From: Geodermatophilaceae bacterium
GTDB taxonomy: Bacteria; Actinomycetota; Actinomycetes; Mycobacteriales; Geodermatophilaceae
Direction of reading: 5' to 3'
Assembly: GCA_013813215.1 (NCBI GenBank)
Contig: JACCSC010000461.1
Coordinates: forward strand, 1 to 5,253
Length of the DNA stretch: 5,253 nucleotides
This document shows positions 1 through 5,226 of the stretch, piece after piece. A model generated the notes under the pieces. It did no database searches. It saw only the letters and a list, made by a program, of their open reading frames with translations, and was not told where the DNA came from. Position numbers and translations under genes: made by a program. How positions within the stretch are numbered: position 1 is the first letter of the stretch; each line of letters starts with the position of its first letter.

Positions 1-246
1 GCCGAGGAGTGGGCCCGAGCCGAGGAGGACCTGCGGTCCCAGGGCCGGCTCGGCTCCGACGGGGCTTTGACCGAGGCCGGTACGGCGTGGCGCGCGGACC
101 TCGAGGAGCGGACCCGCGACGCCGTCCGCCCGGCCTGGGAGGCCTTCGGCGCCCAGCGCGCGGCCCGGCTGCACGAGCTGGTCCGCCCGCTGGCCGCCGC
201 GGTGGTCGCCAGCGGCGTACTTCCCGACATGCTGCGCCGCCGCTGA
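1..246 (+). CDS. SCO6745-like (MarR-related) protein, C-terminal fragment
   Basis: This is the last 81 codons of a gene whose start lies before the window; it ends in TGA at 244-246. The visible peptide contains LTEAGTAWRADLEERTRDA (residues 25-43 of the fragment), then an aromatic/hydrophobic stretch and LHELVRPLAAAVVASGVLP near the end. The 'LTEAG...R..IE..TD' followed by 'L..L.RPL...V..SG.LP' pattern is, from memory, typical of the C-terminus of the SCO6745 family, actinobacterial proteins of about 250-300 residues related to MarR-type winged-helix proteins and of uncharacterised function. The part seen is mostly helical and has no catalytic motif. It converges with the peroxidase gene, with 17 bases between the two stop codons. 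The reading frame is secure because of strong GC bias at third positions; the family call is moderate because only about a third of the protein is visible. Confidence 0.62.
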   Translation, partial: AEEWARAEEDLRSQGRLGSDGALTEAGTAWRADLEERTRDAVRPAWEAFGAQRAARLHELVRPLAAAVVASGVLPDMLRRR

Positions 247-263
247 CCGCACGCGGGTCCCGC

Positions 264-1757
264 TCAGGCGATCGTGGCGACCACGCCGGCGGCGGTGAAC
301 AGGTCGACGAACCCGAACCTGTCGTCCGGCCCGTACGTCGGCGTCCAGTCCGGGTCCTGCCGCAGGTAGGACTGGCTGTCTGCTCGGATCAGCCCGAGGA
401 CGACCTCGGCGACGATCTGGCCGCCGACCGGGCCGAGGTGCTCGCCGCCGGCTAGCACGTCGGCCTCACGCAGGATGTAGAACCACAGCGGTGTGCGCTT
501 GTGCAGCGTGAACGGCTCCAGGTCGGCGAGGTCGGCGGCGGCGAGCACGGTCTGCCCCATCGCCTTGGCCACCCGCTGACCCGAGGGCACGCCCATGGTC
601 AAGGCTCGCAGCAGGTTGCGGCTGGCCAGTGACGTCGGGGTGCCCGGCGGCTGGCCCATCAGGTTGAACAGCACCGACGACAACGCGGTGTCGATCTTCT
701 TGTTCTGCCGGACCCGCCCGTCGCCGAAGTCGAAGAAGGTCTGCCAGTCGATGAACCGCCGGGCTGCCCGCACCCCACCGCGCAGGTCGTCCGGGTCCGC
801 CGGGTCGGCTGCGGCCGGGTCGAAGATCAGAGCGAAGAACTGCTGCGCGGGGTCGGTGCCGCTGGTCCCGAAGTTCGCCCGGTAACTCGGCCGGACCTGC
901 GAGTGTCCGAACCGGTACGCCGCCACCGCGAACTCCACCGGGATGAACGGCTGGTTGCGCCAGCGATAGAACTTCGGGCCCTCGCTGCGTACGGATTGTG
1001 CCGTCGCGGCGCCGACCGTGGCGGGCAGGAACTCGTGCAGGATCAGCCACTGGTAGTGCCAGCGGACGACCCGCTGCGCTTCGGCGAAGATCTCGTCGGC
1101 GGTGAAGCCGGCCCCGAGTTCGGCCCGGACGTCCTCGACGACGACGTTGTGAAAGCGCAGCCAGGCCAGGTGGAACTGGTTGACGATCAGGTTCTCGTCG
1201 TTGCGCGGGTCGCCGAGCAATGCGGTCTGTTGGGAGTTTCGTGGGACGTCGTACCGCACCGACCCGTCCACCGACACCGCGGCCGACCCGGGGATCGGCT
1301 CGGTCAGCAGCGTCGTACGGCCGCCGTCGACCGTCCGGTCGTACAGGTGCGGGGAGGCGCCGGGGCCCCCGCCGTACACGCTGTCGAGGTCGAGGGCGGG
1401 AATGCGGAAGTTGCGGATCGACTCCGGGTCCTGACGTCGGGCCAGACTCGACGTGGGGTCGAAGGTCATGTCGTGGTCGAGGAACTGGCCGACGAACGTG
1501 AAGCCCGCGCTCAATGCCGGGTTGTCCGGGTTGTCGACGCTCTTCTTCGGGTCGGTGATCAGTGTGATCGGGTCCGACAGGTCGTCCCCGGCGTCCATCG
1601 GCCCGCCCGGTGCGCCCAGCTCGATCAGCTTGTCGCGGGCCAGCGCCGTGTCGGCAGCGAACGGCGGCAGGGTGGGGAACAGCCGGCCGAAGCGGCCCTG
1701 GTCGTAGAACGTGGATCGCGGCGTGTGCTGGCCGAGGTCGGCGCTTCCGTGGCCCAT
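264..1757 (-). CDS. Animal-type heme peroxidase family protein
   Basis: A 497-residue member of the peroxidase-cyclooxygenase superfamily, which uses heme and H2O2 to oxidise small molecules or halides; the substrate here is unknown. All core residues can be seen. The distal motif GQFLDHDMTFD (90-100) gives Gln91, heme-linking Asp94, distal His95 and calcium-ligand Asp96. A calcium-loop-like ALDLDSVYGGGP lies at 121-132. GDPRNDE (182-188) supplies catalytic Arg185 and heme-linking Glu188. RFGHSQVRP (282-290) contains the proximal His285, and Asn381 (SRNLLRALTMG) is its likely hydrogen-bond partner. The C-terminal LGPVGGQIVAEVVLGLIRAD is typical of bacterial members. Asn189 follows Glu188, where myeloperoxidase has the Met that forms its sulfonium link, so that bond is absent. 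There is no signal peptide or membrane segment, so it is probably cytoplasmic. The ATG is preceded by AGGAG at 1764-1768, with 6 bases between. It lies 55 bases downstream of the mycoredoxin gene on the same strand, so cotranscription is likely. Confidence 0.93.
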   Translation of the reverse strand: MGHGSADLGQHTPRSTFYDQGRFGRLFPTLPPFAADTALARDKLIELGAPGGPMDAGDDLSDPITLITDPKKSVDNPDNPALSAGFTFVGQFLDHDMTFDPTSSLARRQDPESIRNFRIPALDLDSVYGGGPGASPHLYDRTVDGGRTTLLTEPIPGSAAVSVDGSVRYDVPRNSQQTALLGDPRNDENLIVNQFHLAWLRFHNVVVEDVRAELGAGFTADEIFAEAQRVVRWHYQWLILHEFLPATVGAATAQSVRSEGPKFYRWRNQPFIPVEFAVAAYRFGHSQVRPSYRANFGTSGTDPAQQFFALIFDPAAADPADPDDLRGGVRAARRFIDWQTFFDFGDGRVRQNKKIDTALSSVLFNLMGQPPGTPTSLASRNLLRALTMGVPSGQRVAKAMGQTVLAAADLADLEPFTLHKRTPLWFYILREADVLAGGEHLGPVGGQIVAEVVLGLIRADSQSYLRQDPDWTPTYGPDDRFGFVDLFTAAGVVATIA

Positions 1758-1812
1758 GGCGTGCTCCTCTCCGTCATGGAAAGGAGCGTCGGCGAACCCG
1801 CCTGATACCGGC

Positions 1813-2058
1813 TCAGGCCGCGAGCTTGTCCTTCACCTGGTCGATCGTCGGGTTGGTCAGGGCGCTGCCGTCCCGGAAGACCAGCGTGGGCACCGTCTGG
1901 TTCCCGCCGTTGACCCGCATGACCAGCTCCACCGCGGCCTCGTCGTACTCGATGTTGACCTCGGCGAAGTCGATGTCCGCCCGGTCCAGCAGCCGCTTGA
2001 GGCGCACGCAGTAGCCGCACCAGCTGGTGGTGTACATCGTCACGCTCGGCGCGGGCAT
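1813..2058 (-). CDS. mrx1: Mycoredoxin (glutaredoxin-like)
   Basis: An 81-residue thioredoxin-fold protein. Mycoredoxins use mycothiol to reduce S-mycothiolated proteins and alkyl-hydroperoxidase-type enzymes in the actinobacterial cytosol. The sequence starts with a beta strand, SVTMYTTSW, then the active site CGYC with Cys14 (nucleophile) and Cys17. TVP at 55-57 provides the cis-proline (Pro57). NGGNQTVPTLVF and DGSALTNP (63-70) are the signature that separates mycoredoxins from ordinary glutaredoxins. Length and motifs closely match mycobacterial Mrx1. The ATG at 2056-2058 is preceded by GAGGAG (2063-2068) with a 4-base gap. The minus-strand frame stays open far upstream through uvrD2, but only this part has homology and a ribosome binding site. 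It is divergent from uvrD2 and is probably the first gene of an operon with the heme peroxidase. Confidence 0.95.
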   Translation of the reverse strand: MPAPSVTMYTTSWCGYCVRLKRLLDRADIDFAEVNIEYDEAAVELVMRVNGGNQTVPTLVFRDGSALTNPTIDQVKDKLAA

Positions 2059-2091
2059 CGGGCTCCTCAGGTCGGGGGTCTTCGCCGGTGT

Positions 2092-2118
2092 AACCCGAAG
2101 AGCCGCCCACAGCTTCCC
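2092..2118 (-). promoter_or_regulatory. Candidate SigR/SigH-type promoter for mrx1
   Basis: Reading the minus strand, GGGAAG (2118-2113) is followed by exactly 18 bases and then GTT (2094-2092). The disulfide-stress sigma factors SigR (Streptomyces) and SigH (mycobacteria) recognise GGGAAT-N18/19-GTT, so only the last base of the -35 element differs. Transcription would start near 2085, giving a leader of about 27 bases before the mrx1 ATG. A thiol-stress promoter fits a mycothiol-dependent reductase. The sequence match is direct; the assignment is inferred. Confidence 0.55.
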
Positions 2119-2157
2119 GCGCTGCGTGCTGTCCGACCCGGCTGACAGGATCGGCGG

Positions 2158-4221
2158 GTGAACGGGAGCCGGGCGGAAGACGTGCTCGCCGGCCTCGATC
2201 CCGAACAACGGGCCGCCGCGGAGGCGATCAGTGGTCCGGTCTGCATCCTGGCCGGTGCCGGAACCGGCAAGACCCGCACGATCACCCACCGGATCGCCTA
2301 CGCCGTCCGCGCCGGGCACGTCCCGGCGGCCCACGTACTGGCCGTCACGTTCACCGCCCGGGCCGCCGGGGAGATGCGGACCCGGCTGCGGACCCTGCAG
2401 GTCGGCGGCGTCCAGGCTCGGACCTTCCACGCGGCCGCGCTGCGCCAGCTGCGCTACTTCGCGCCGCGGGTGCTCGGCGGGGCCATGCCCCCGCTGGCCG
2501 ACAACAAGATCCGGCTCGTGGCGCAGGCCGCGGCCCGGAGCCGGCTGCAGCCCGAGCGCACGCTGCTGCGCGACCTGGCCGCCGAGATCGAGTGGGCCAA
2601 GGCCCAGTTGGTCGGCCCCGAGGACTACGTGGGGCGTAGCGCCGGCCGGGAGCCACCGGCGGATCGCGCGGTGGTCGCCGCGGTCTTCGCCGAGTACGAA
2701 GAGGTCAAGAAGCGGGCCGGCGTGCTCGACTTCGAGGATCTGCTGCTGATCACCGCATACGCTGTCGAGGAGCACCGCGACGTGGCCAGCCAGATCCGGG
2801 CGCAGTACCGCTACTTCCTCGTCGACGAGTACCAGGACGTCAACCCGCTCCAGCAGCGGCTGCTCGGCGCCTGGTTGGGCGAGCGCGACGAGCTGTGCGT
2901 CGTCGGAGACGTCAACCAGACGATCTACTCCTTCACCGGAGCCGACCCGTCGTACCTGCTGGATTTCACCGGCCGTTTCCCGGGGGCGGCCGTGGTCAAG
3001 CTGGAGCGGGACTATCGCTCGACCCCCCAGGTCGTCGAGCTGGCCAACACCGTCCTGGCCGGTGCCCGCGGCCGGATGGCCACCGCCCGGCTCCGGTTGG
3101 TGGGACAGCAGCCTCCGGGGCCCCGCCCCGCCGTACGGGACTACGCCGACGAGACGGCCGAGGCCACGGCCGTCGCCGCGCGGTGCCGGGCGCTGCGCAG
3201 CGCCGGTACGCCGGCCGCGGAGATCGCCATCCTCTACCGGGTGAACGCCCAGTCCGAGGCGTACGAGAAGGCGTTGGCCGGGGCGGGCATCCCGTACGTC
3301 GTGCGCGGCGGAGAGCGCTTCTTCGATCGCACCGAGGTGCGCGAGGCGGTGCTCCTGCTGCGCGGTGCGGCGCGGGCGGCCGAGCCCGAAGGCGAGCTGT
3401 CCTTGCCGGCCACCGTGGCCGACGTGCTGGCCTCGTTGAAGTGGAGTCCGGAGCACCCGCCGGCCGGGGGAGCCGCGCGGGAGCGCTGGGAGTCCCTCGC
3501 CGCCCTCGTCGCGGTGGCCGAGGACCTGGTGGCCGCCGAGCCCGCCGCGGGGCTCGCCGAGCTGGTCCGCGAACTGGACGAGCGGGCCTCGGCACAGCAC
3601 GCGCCCATTGTGCAGGGCGTCACCCTGGCCAGCCTGCACGCGGCCAAGGGCCTGGAGTGGGACGCGGTGTTCCTGGTCGGTCTGGCCGACGGGACCATGC
3701 CGCTGCAGCACGCAGTCACCGACGAGCAGGTCGAGGAGGAGCGCCGGCTGCTCTACGTCGGGATCACCCGGGCCCGCGAGCACCTGCAGCTGTCGTGGGC
3801 GGCCTCCCGGATGCCGGGCGGGCGGCGCAGCCGGCGTCCCAGCAGGTTCCTGCCTGACCTGGCCAAGCCCGGCGGCACCGAGCCCCGCCGCCGCTCCGGC
3901 CGGTCTGCCCCCGTGTGCCGGATCTGCGGCGCAGCGCTCCGGCTTGGCTCCGAACGGGCGGTACGCCGCTGCGCGGACTGCCCGAGCGACTACGACGAGG
4001 AACTCTTCGCGCGGCTGCGGTCCTGGCGGGCCGAGCAGGCCGGGGAGCGCAAGGTCCCGGCGTACGTCGTCTTTTCCGACGCCACCCTGACCGCGATCGC
4101 CGAGAGCCGGCCGAGTTCGGTCCCGCAGCTCATGGCGGTGCCCGGCATCGGCAAGATGAAGCTGGATATGTACGGCCCGGCGGTGCTGGCGCTCGTGCGC
4201 GGGGACCAGCCACCGGATTGA
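2158..4221 (+). CDS. uvrD2: ATP-dependent DNA helicase UvrD2 (superfamily 1)
   Basis: A 687-residue SF1A DNA translocase/helicase of the UvrD2 type, close in length to the roughly 700-residue mycobacterial protein. Domains in order: Q motif LDPEQ (13-17); Walker A GAGTGKT (33-39); motif Ia TFTARAAGEM (64-73); motif II VDEYQD with Asp223/Glu224; motif III VVGDVNQTIYSFTGAD (248-263); motif IV KLERDYRSTPQ (281-291); motif V TLASLHAAKGLEWD (489-502); motif VI EEERRLLYVGITRARE (526-541). A zinc-type four-cysteine motif follows (Cys587, 590, 605, 608; CxxC-x14-CxxC), then an HRDC domain (about 614-684) with VPGIGKMKLDMYG. In mycobacterial UvrD2 the cysteine motif is needed for strand separation. 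The start is a GTG with AGGA at 2147-2150, 7 bases upstream, just ahead of the Q motif. No Walker or motif VI residue is missing. It is divergent from mrx1 and upstream of whiB7, a conserved actinobacterial order. Confidence 0.97.
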   Translation: MNGSRAEDVLAGLDPEQRAAAEAISGPVCILAGAGTGKTRTITHRIAYAVRAGHVPAAHVLAVTFTARAAGEMRTRLRTLQVGGVQARTFHAAALRQLRYFAPRVLGGAMPPLADNKIRLVAQAAARSRLQPERTLLRDLAAEIEWAKAQLVGPEDYVGRSAGREPPADRAVVAAVFAEYEEVKKRAGVLDFEDLLLITAYAVEEHRDVASQIRAQYRYFLVDEYQDVNPLQQRLLGAWLGERDELCVVGDVNQTIYSFTGADPSYLLDFTGRFPGAAVVKLERDYRSTPQVVELANTVLAGARGRMATARLRLVGQQPPGPRPAVRDYADETAEATAVAARCRALRSAGTPAAEIAILYRVNAQSEAYEKALAGAGIPYVVRGGERFFDRTEVREAVLLLRGAARAAEPEGELSLPATVADVLASLKWSPEHPPAGGAARERWESLAALVAVAEDLVAAEPAAGLAELVRELDERASAQHAPIVQGVTLASLHAAKGLEWDAVFLVGLADGTMPLQHAVTDEQVEEERRLLYVGITRAREHLQLSWAASRMPGGRRSRRPSRFLPDLAKPGGTEPRRRSGRSAPVCRICGAALRLGSERAVRRCADCPSDYDEELFARLRSWRAEQAGERKVPAYVVFSDATLTAIAESRPSSVPQLMAVPGIGKMKLDMYGPAVLALVRGDQPPD

Positions 4222-4238
4222 CACCGAAACGTCACCTG

Positions 4239-4276
4239 TAAATAGATTGCGCAGCCGGCCGAAGGGGTCCTAGCCT
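4239..4276 (+). promoter_or_regulatory. whiB7 promoter with AT-rich WhiB7 binding patch
   Basis: A -35 box TTGCGC (4247-4252) and -10 box TAGCCT (4271-4276, fitting TANNNT) are separated by 18 bases, which puts the RNA start near 4283. TAAATAGA (4239-4246), markedly AT-rich in a GC-rich window, touches the -35 box. WhiB7 is known to bind SigA and to use its AT-hook on AT-rich DNA just upstream of the -35, activating its own gene among others. This layout is what an autoregulated whiB7 promoter should look like. A second, weaker possibility is TTGACA at 4218-4223, overlapping the uvrD2 stop, with a poorly spaced -10. Confidence 0.68.
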
Positions 4277-4283
4277 GCCAAGA

Positions 4284-4303
4284 GTCACGGGCTGAGCCGT
4301 GAC
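4284..4303 (+). other. Hairpin at predicted 5' end of whiB7 leader
   Basis: GTCACGG (4284-4290) and CCGTGAC (4297-4303) form a perfect 7-bp stem with a 6-base loop. It starts at or one base after the predicted transcription start, so it would cap the 5' end of the leader RNA and may protect it. There is no T-rich tail, so it is a poor intrinsic terminator for uvrD2, though that role is not excluded; no better terminator follows uvrD2. Confidence 0.5.
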
Positions 4304-4342
4304 GTCCAAGCCCGGCCGAGAGCGCGAGAGGAGGCTCCAGTG

Positions 4343-4537
4343 ATGACCACGAACACGACGTTCACCCAGCCGGACATTGCTACGGCCGCCCTTTCGCGTC
4401 AGGTCGCGCCGTACAGCCAGATGTCCAGGGACAAGTCTGCCCTCGGTGCGGCTGCGCACAGCGCTGTCGGCTTTGGTGCCGATCTTCGGATCCCTGAGGG
4501 CGTCCCGGGTGTTCTGCCTCGAGGTGTACCGGTCTGA
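4343..4537 (+). CDS. whiB7 upstream ORF (leader peptide)
   Basis: A 64-codon ORF beginning MTTNTTFTQP and ending in TGA at 4535-4537. A strong ribosome binding site, AGAGGAGG (4327-4334), lies 8 bases before the ATG; a GTG directly in front (4340) would add one residue but sits only 5 bases away. The peptide has a threonine-rich start, a middle section DKSALGAAAHSAVGFG, and a proline/valine-rich end (VPGVLPRGVPV); I recognise no enzyme domain or signal peptide. Codon use is unlike neighbouring genes, with many T-ending codons (ATT, GCT, CTT, TCT, TTT, GTT, CCT), as expected where RNA structure matters more than the protein. Its last 12 or so codons form the 5' strand of the antiterminator. 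The likely role is to sense ribosome stalling, so that inhibited translation switches whiB7 on. The peptide itself may have no function. Confidence 0.75.
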   Translation: MTTNTTFTQPDIATAALSRQVAPYSQMSRDKSALGAAAHSAVGFGADLRIPEGVPGVLPRGVPV

Positions 4538-4588
4538 GCAGTTCCAGACACCGGCTCACTTCGAGGCCGCGGACTCCCTCACCCGGGA
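4503..4588 (+). promoter_or_regulatory. Antiterminator of whiB7 leader
   Basis: GCCTCGAGGTG (4516-4526) pairs with CACTTCGAGGC (4557-4567) over 11 bp, including one G-U. The helix continues as CCGG (4529-4532) with CCGG (4551-4554) and TCTG (4533-4536) with CAGA (4545-4548). Outside it, TCCCGGGTG (4503-4511) is the exact complement of CACCCGGGA (4580-4588) in the terminator's loop and inner stem. Both helices compete with the terminator, and their 5' strand lies in the end of the upstream ORF, up to its stop codon. A ribosome at that stop would block the structure. Confidence 0.6.
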
Positions 4589-4604
4589 TCCGCGGCCTCT
4601 GTCA
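4563..4604 (+). terminator. Attenuator terminator upstream of whiB7
   Basis: GAGGCCGCGGA (4563-4573) and TCCGCGGCCTC (4589-4599) make a perfect 11-bp, GC-rich stem. Inside it TCCC (4575-4578) can pair with GGGA (4585-4588), leaving a one-base bulge and a 6-base loop. The tail TGTCATTT is only moderately T-rich. It lies 25 bases after the upstream ORF stop and ends about 60 bases before the whiB7 start, where a leader attenuator is expected. Its 5' arm is shared with the antiterminator. Confidence 0.72.
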
Positions 4605-4665
4605 TTTCCGCTCCCACTCCGCTGCACCACCCCAGCAGCACCATTGACAAAAGGAGGTGACCCCG

Positions 4666-4944
4666 GTGCCAGCCACCGCGTCCGTACTGGAGCTGACCGG
4701 CCCCACCCGTGCGGACCTGCCCTGCCGGGTCGAGGATCCCGAGCTGTGGTTCGCCGAGAGCCCAGCCGACCTGGAGACCGCCAAGGGCCTGTGTGCCGAT
4801 TGCCCAGTCCGGCTGGCCTGCCTGTCCGGAGCACTGCAGCGGCGAGAGCCCTGGGGTGTCTGGGGCGGCGAGATCTTCGACCACGGCGTCGTGATCGCCC
4901 GCAAGCGGCCCCGCGGCCGGCCTCGCAAGGAGGTCGCCGCATGA
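4666..4944 (+). CDS. whiB7: Transcriptional regulator WhiB7
   Basis: A 92-residue iron-sulfur regulator. WhiB7 binds the primary sigma factor and switches on intrinsic resistance genes for ribosome-targeting antibiotics. The four cluster-binding cysteines are Cys20, Cys43, Cys46 and Cys52 (C-x22-C-x2-C-x5-C). The turn motif EPWGVWGGEIF (61-71) follows. The C-terminal AT-hook KRPRGRPRK (80-88) is what marks WhiB7 among WhiB proteins. The GTG at 4666 is chosen because AAGGAGGTGA (4651-4660), a near-perfect ribosome binding site, ends 5 bases before it. The in-frame GTG at 4657 lies inside that site and is unlikely to be used. Expression is probably controlled by the attenuator leader and by WhiB7 itself. 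A small arginine-rich gene follows, probably in the same transcript. Confidence 0.96.
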   Translation: MPATASVLELTGPTRADLPCRVEDPELWFAESPADLETAKGLCADCPVRLACLSGALQRREPWGVWGGEIFDHGVVIARKRPRGRPRKEVAA

Positions 4945-5018
4945 CGTACCCGACCTACCGCGATGAGCCCCGACCGCCCACCGCGAACCCGAACAACACA
5001 GTCATAAGGAGTTCCACC

Positions 5019-5183
5019 ATGTTGCTCATGCATGAAGAACTCGCGCGTGCTCGAATGCGCGAGGTCCACCAGGACGCGGTCGCGTCCGCGCAGGCCCGCA
5101 GGGTGCTGGCCGCGCGGCGCTGGCAGCGCCGGGCCGAACGGGCGGCGCTGCGCGCCCGGCTGGCCCAGAACGCAATCCGATGA
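5019..5183 (+). CDS. Small arginine-rich protein of unknown function
   Basis: A 54-residue protein beginning MLLMHEELARARMREVHQD, with 13 arginines, no lysine and a run RRVLAARRWQRRAERAALRARLA (27-49) that should form one long, strongly basic helix. Similar short proteins with an H-E-L-A-R start and an RRWRRRAE-like core are, as I recall, common in actinobacteria and lack a known function; nucleic-acid or ribosome binding is only a guess. The ATG at 5019 has AAGGAG (5006-5011) 7 bases upstream. An in-frame ATG at 4941 overlaps the whiB7 stop (ATGA), has AAGGAGG at 4927-4933, and would give 80 residues. I prefer 5019 because the added stretch contains ATA-AGG-AGT, codons rare in such genomes that coincide with the ribosome binding site. 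It lies 74 bases after whiB7 and just before a strong terminator. Confidence 0.7.
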   Translation: MLLMHEELARARMREVHQDAVASAQARRVLAARRWQRRAERAALRARLAQNAIR

Positions 5184-5188
5184 CCGCC

Positions 5189-5226
5189 GCTCGAGGCGGC
5201 CCACCACCCGGTGGGCCGCCTCGAGC
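5189..5226 (+). terminator. Strong hairpin terminator ending the whiB7 unit
   Basis: Bases 5189-5205 and 5210-5226 form a perfect 17-bp stem (arms begin GCTCGAGGCGG and end CCGCCTCGAGC) with a 4-base ACCC loop. It starts 5 bases after the stop codon of the small arginine-rich gene. The sequence after it, TATCTCACGG, lacks a T-run, as is common for actinobacterial terminators. Being symmetric, it could also stop transcription arriving from the right-hand side. Confidence 0.8.

Larger units (their letters stand above)
4283..4665 (+). promoter_or_regulatory. whiB7 attenuator leader RNA
   Basis: This roughly 380-base untranslated leader runs from the predicted RNA start to the whiB7 GTG. It holds, in order, a 5' hairpin (4284-4303), a 64-codon upstream ORF (4343-4537), an antiterminator (4503-4588) and a terminator hairpin (4563-4599) that shares bases with the antiterminator. 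Ribosome-controlled attenuation through an upstream ORF has been reported for whiB7/wblC in mycobacteria and Streptomyces. The layout here matches that plan. The RNA start and the switching order are inferred. Confidence 0.75.

Noticed and set aside
9..455. 148-codon plus-strand frame across the first gene and the peroxidase end
   Set aside because: It crosses two convergent genes and its translation is Arg/Gly/Pro low-complexity sequence.
903..1805. 300-codon plus-strand frame opposite the peroxidase
   Set aside because: It is rich in Arg/Val/Asp/Gly with no family resemblance and lies opposite a well-supported gene; it mirrors that gene's third-position GC bias.
1758..1812. Possible terminator between mrx1 and the peroxidase
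   Set aside because: Only a 4-bp stem (GGCG/CGCC on the minus strand) is visible, too weak to separate the two genes.
2895..3857. 320-codon plus-strand frame inside uvrD2
   Set aside because: It is a shifted reading of the helicase gene with Arg/Gly-rich low-complexity translation and no ribosome binding site.
2059..4224. Minus-strand open frame continuing from mrx1 across the whole of uvrD2 (about 720 extra codons)
   Set aside because: It is antisense to a helicase with every motif intact, the translation is low-complexity Arg/Gly/Pro/Ala, and the mrx1 ATG has its own ribosome binding site. Stop-free antisense frames are common in GC-rich genes.
4644..4649. TTGACA just upstream of the whiB7 ribosome binding site as a second promoter
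   Set aside because: No -10-like sequence lies 16-19 bases downstream, and a start there would fall inside the coding region.
4377..4940. Long upstream extension of the frame that encodes the small arginine-rich protein
   Set aside because: It would run through the attenuator and whiB7 in another frame. Only the part after 4941 or 5019 has ribosome binding sites and sensible composition.
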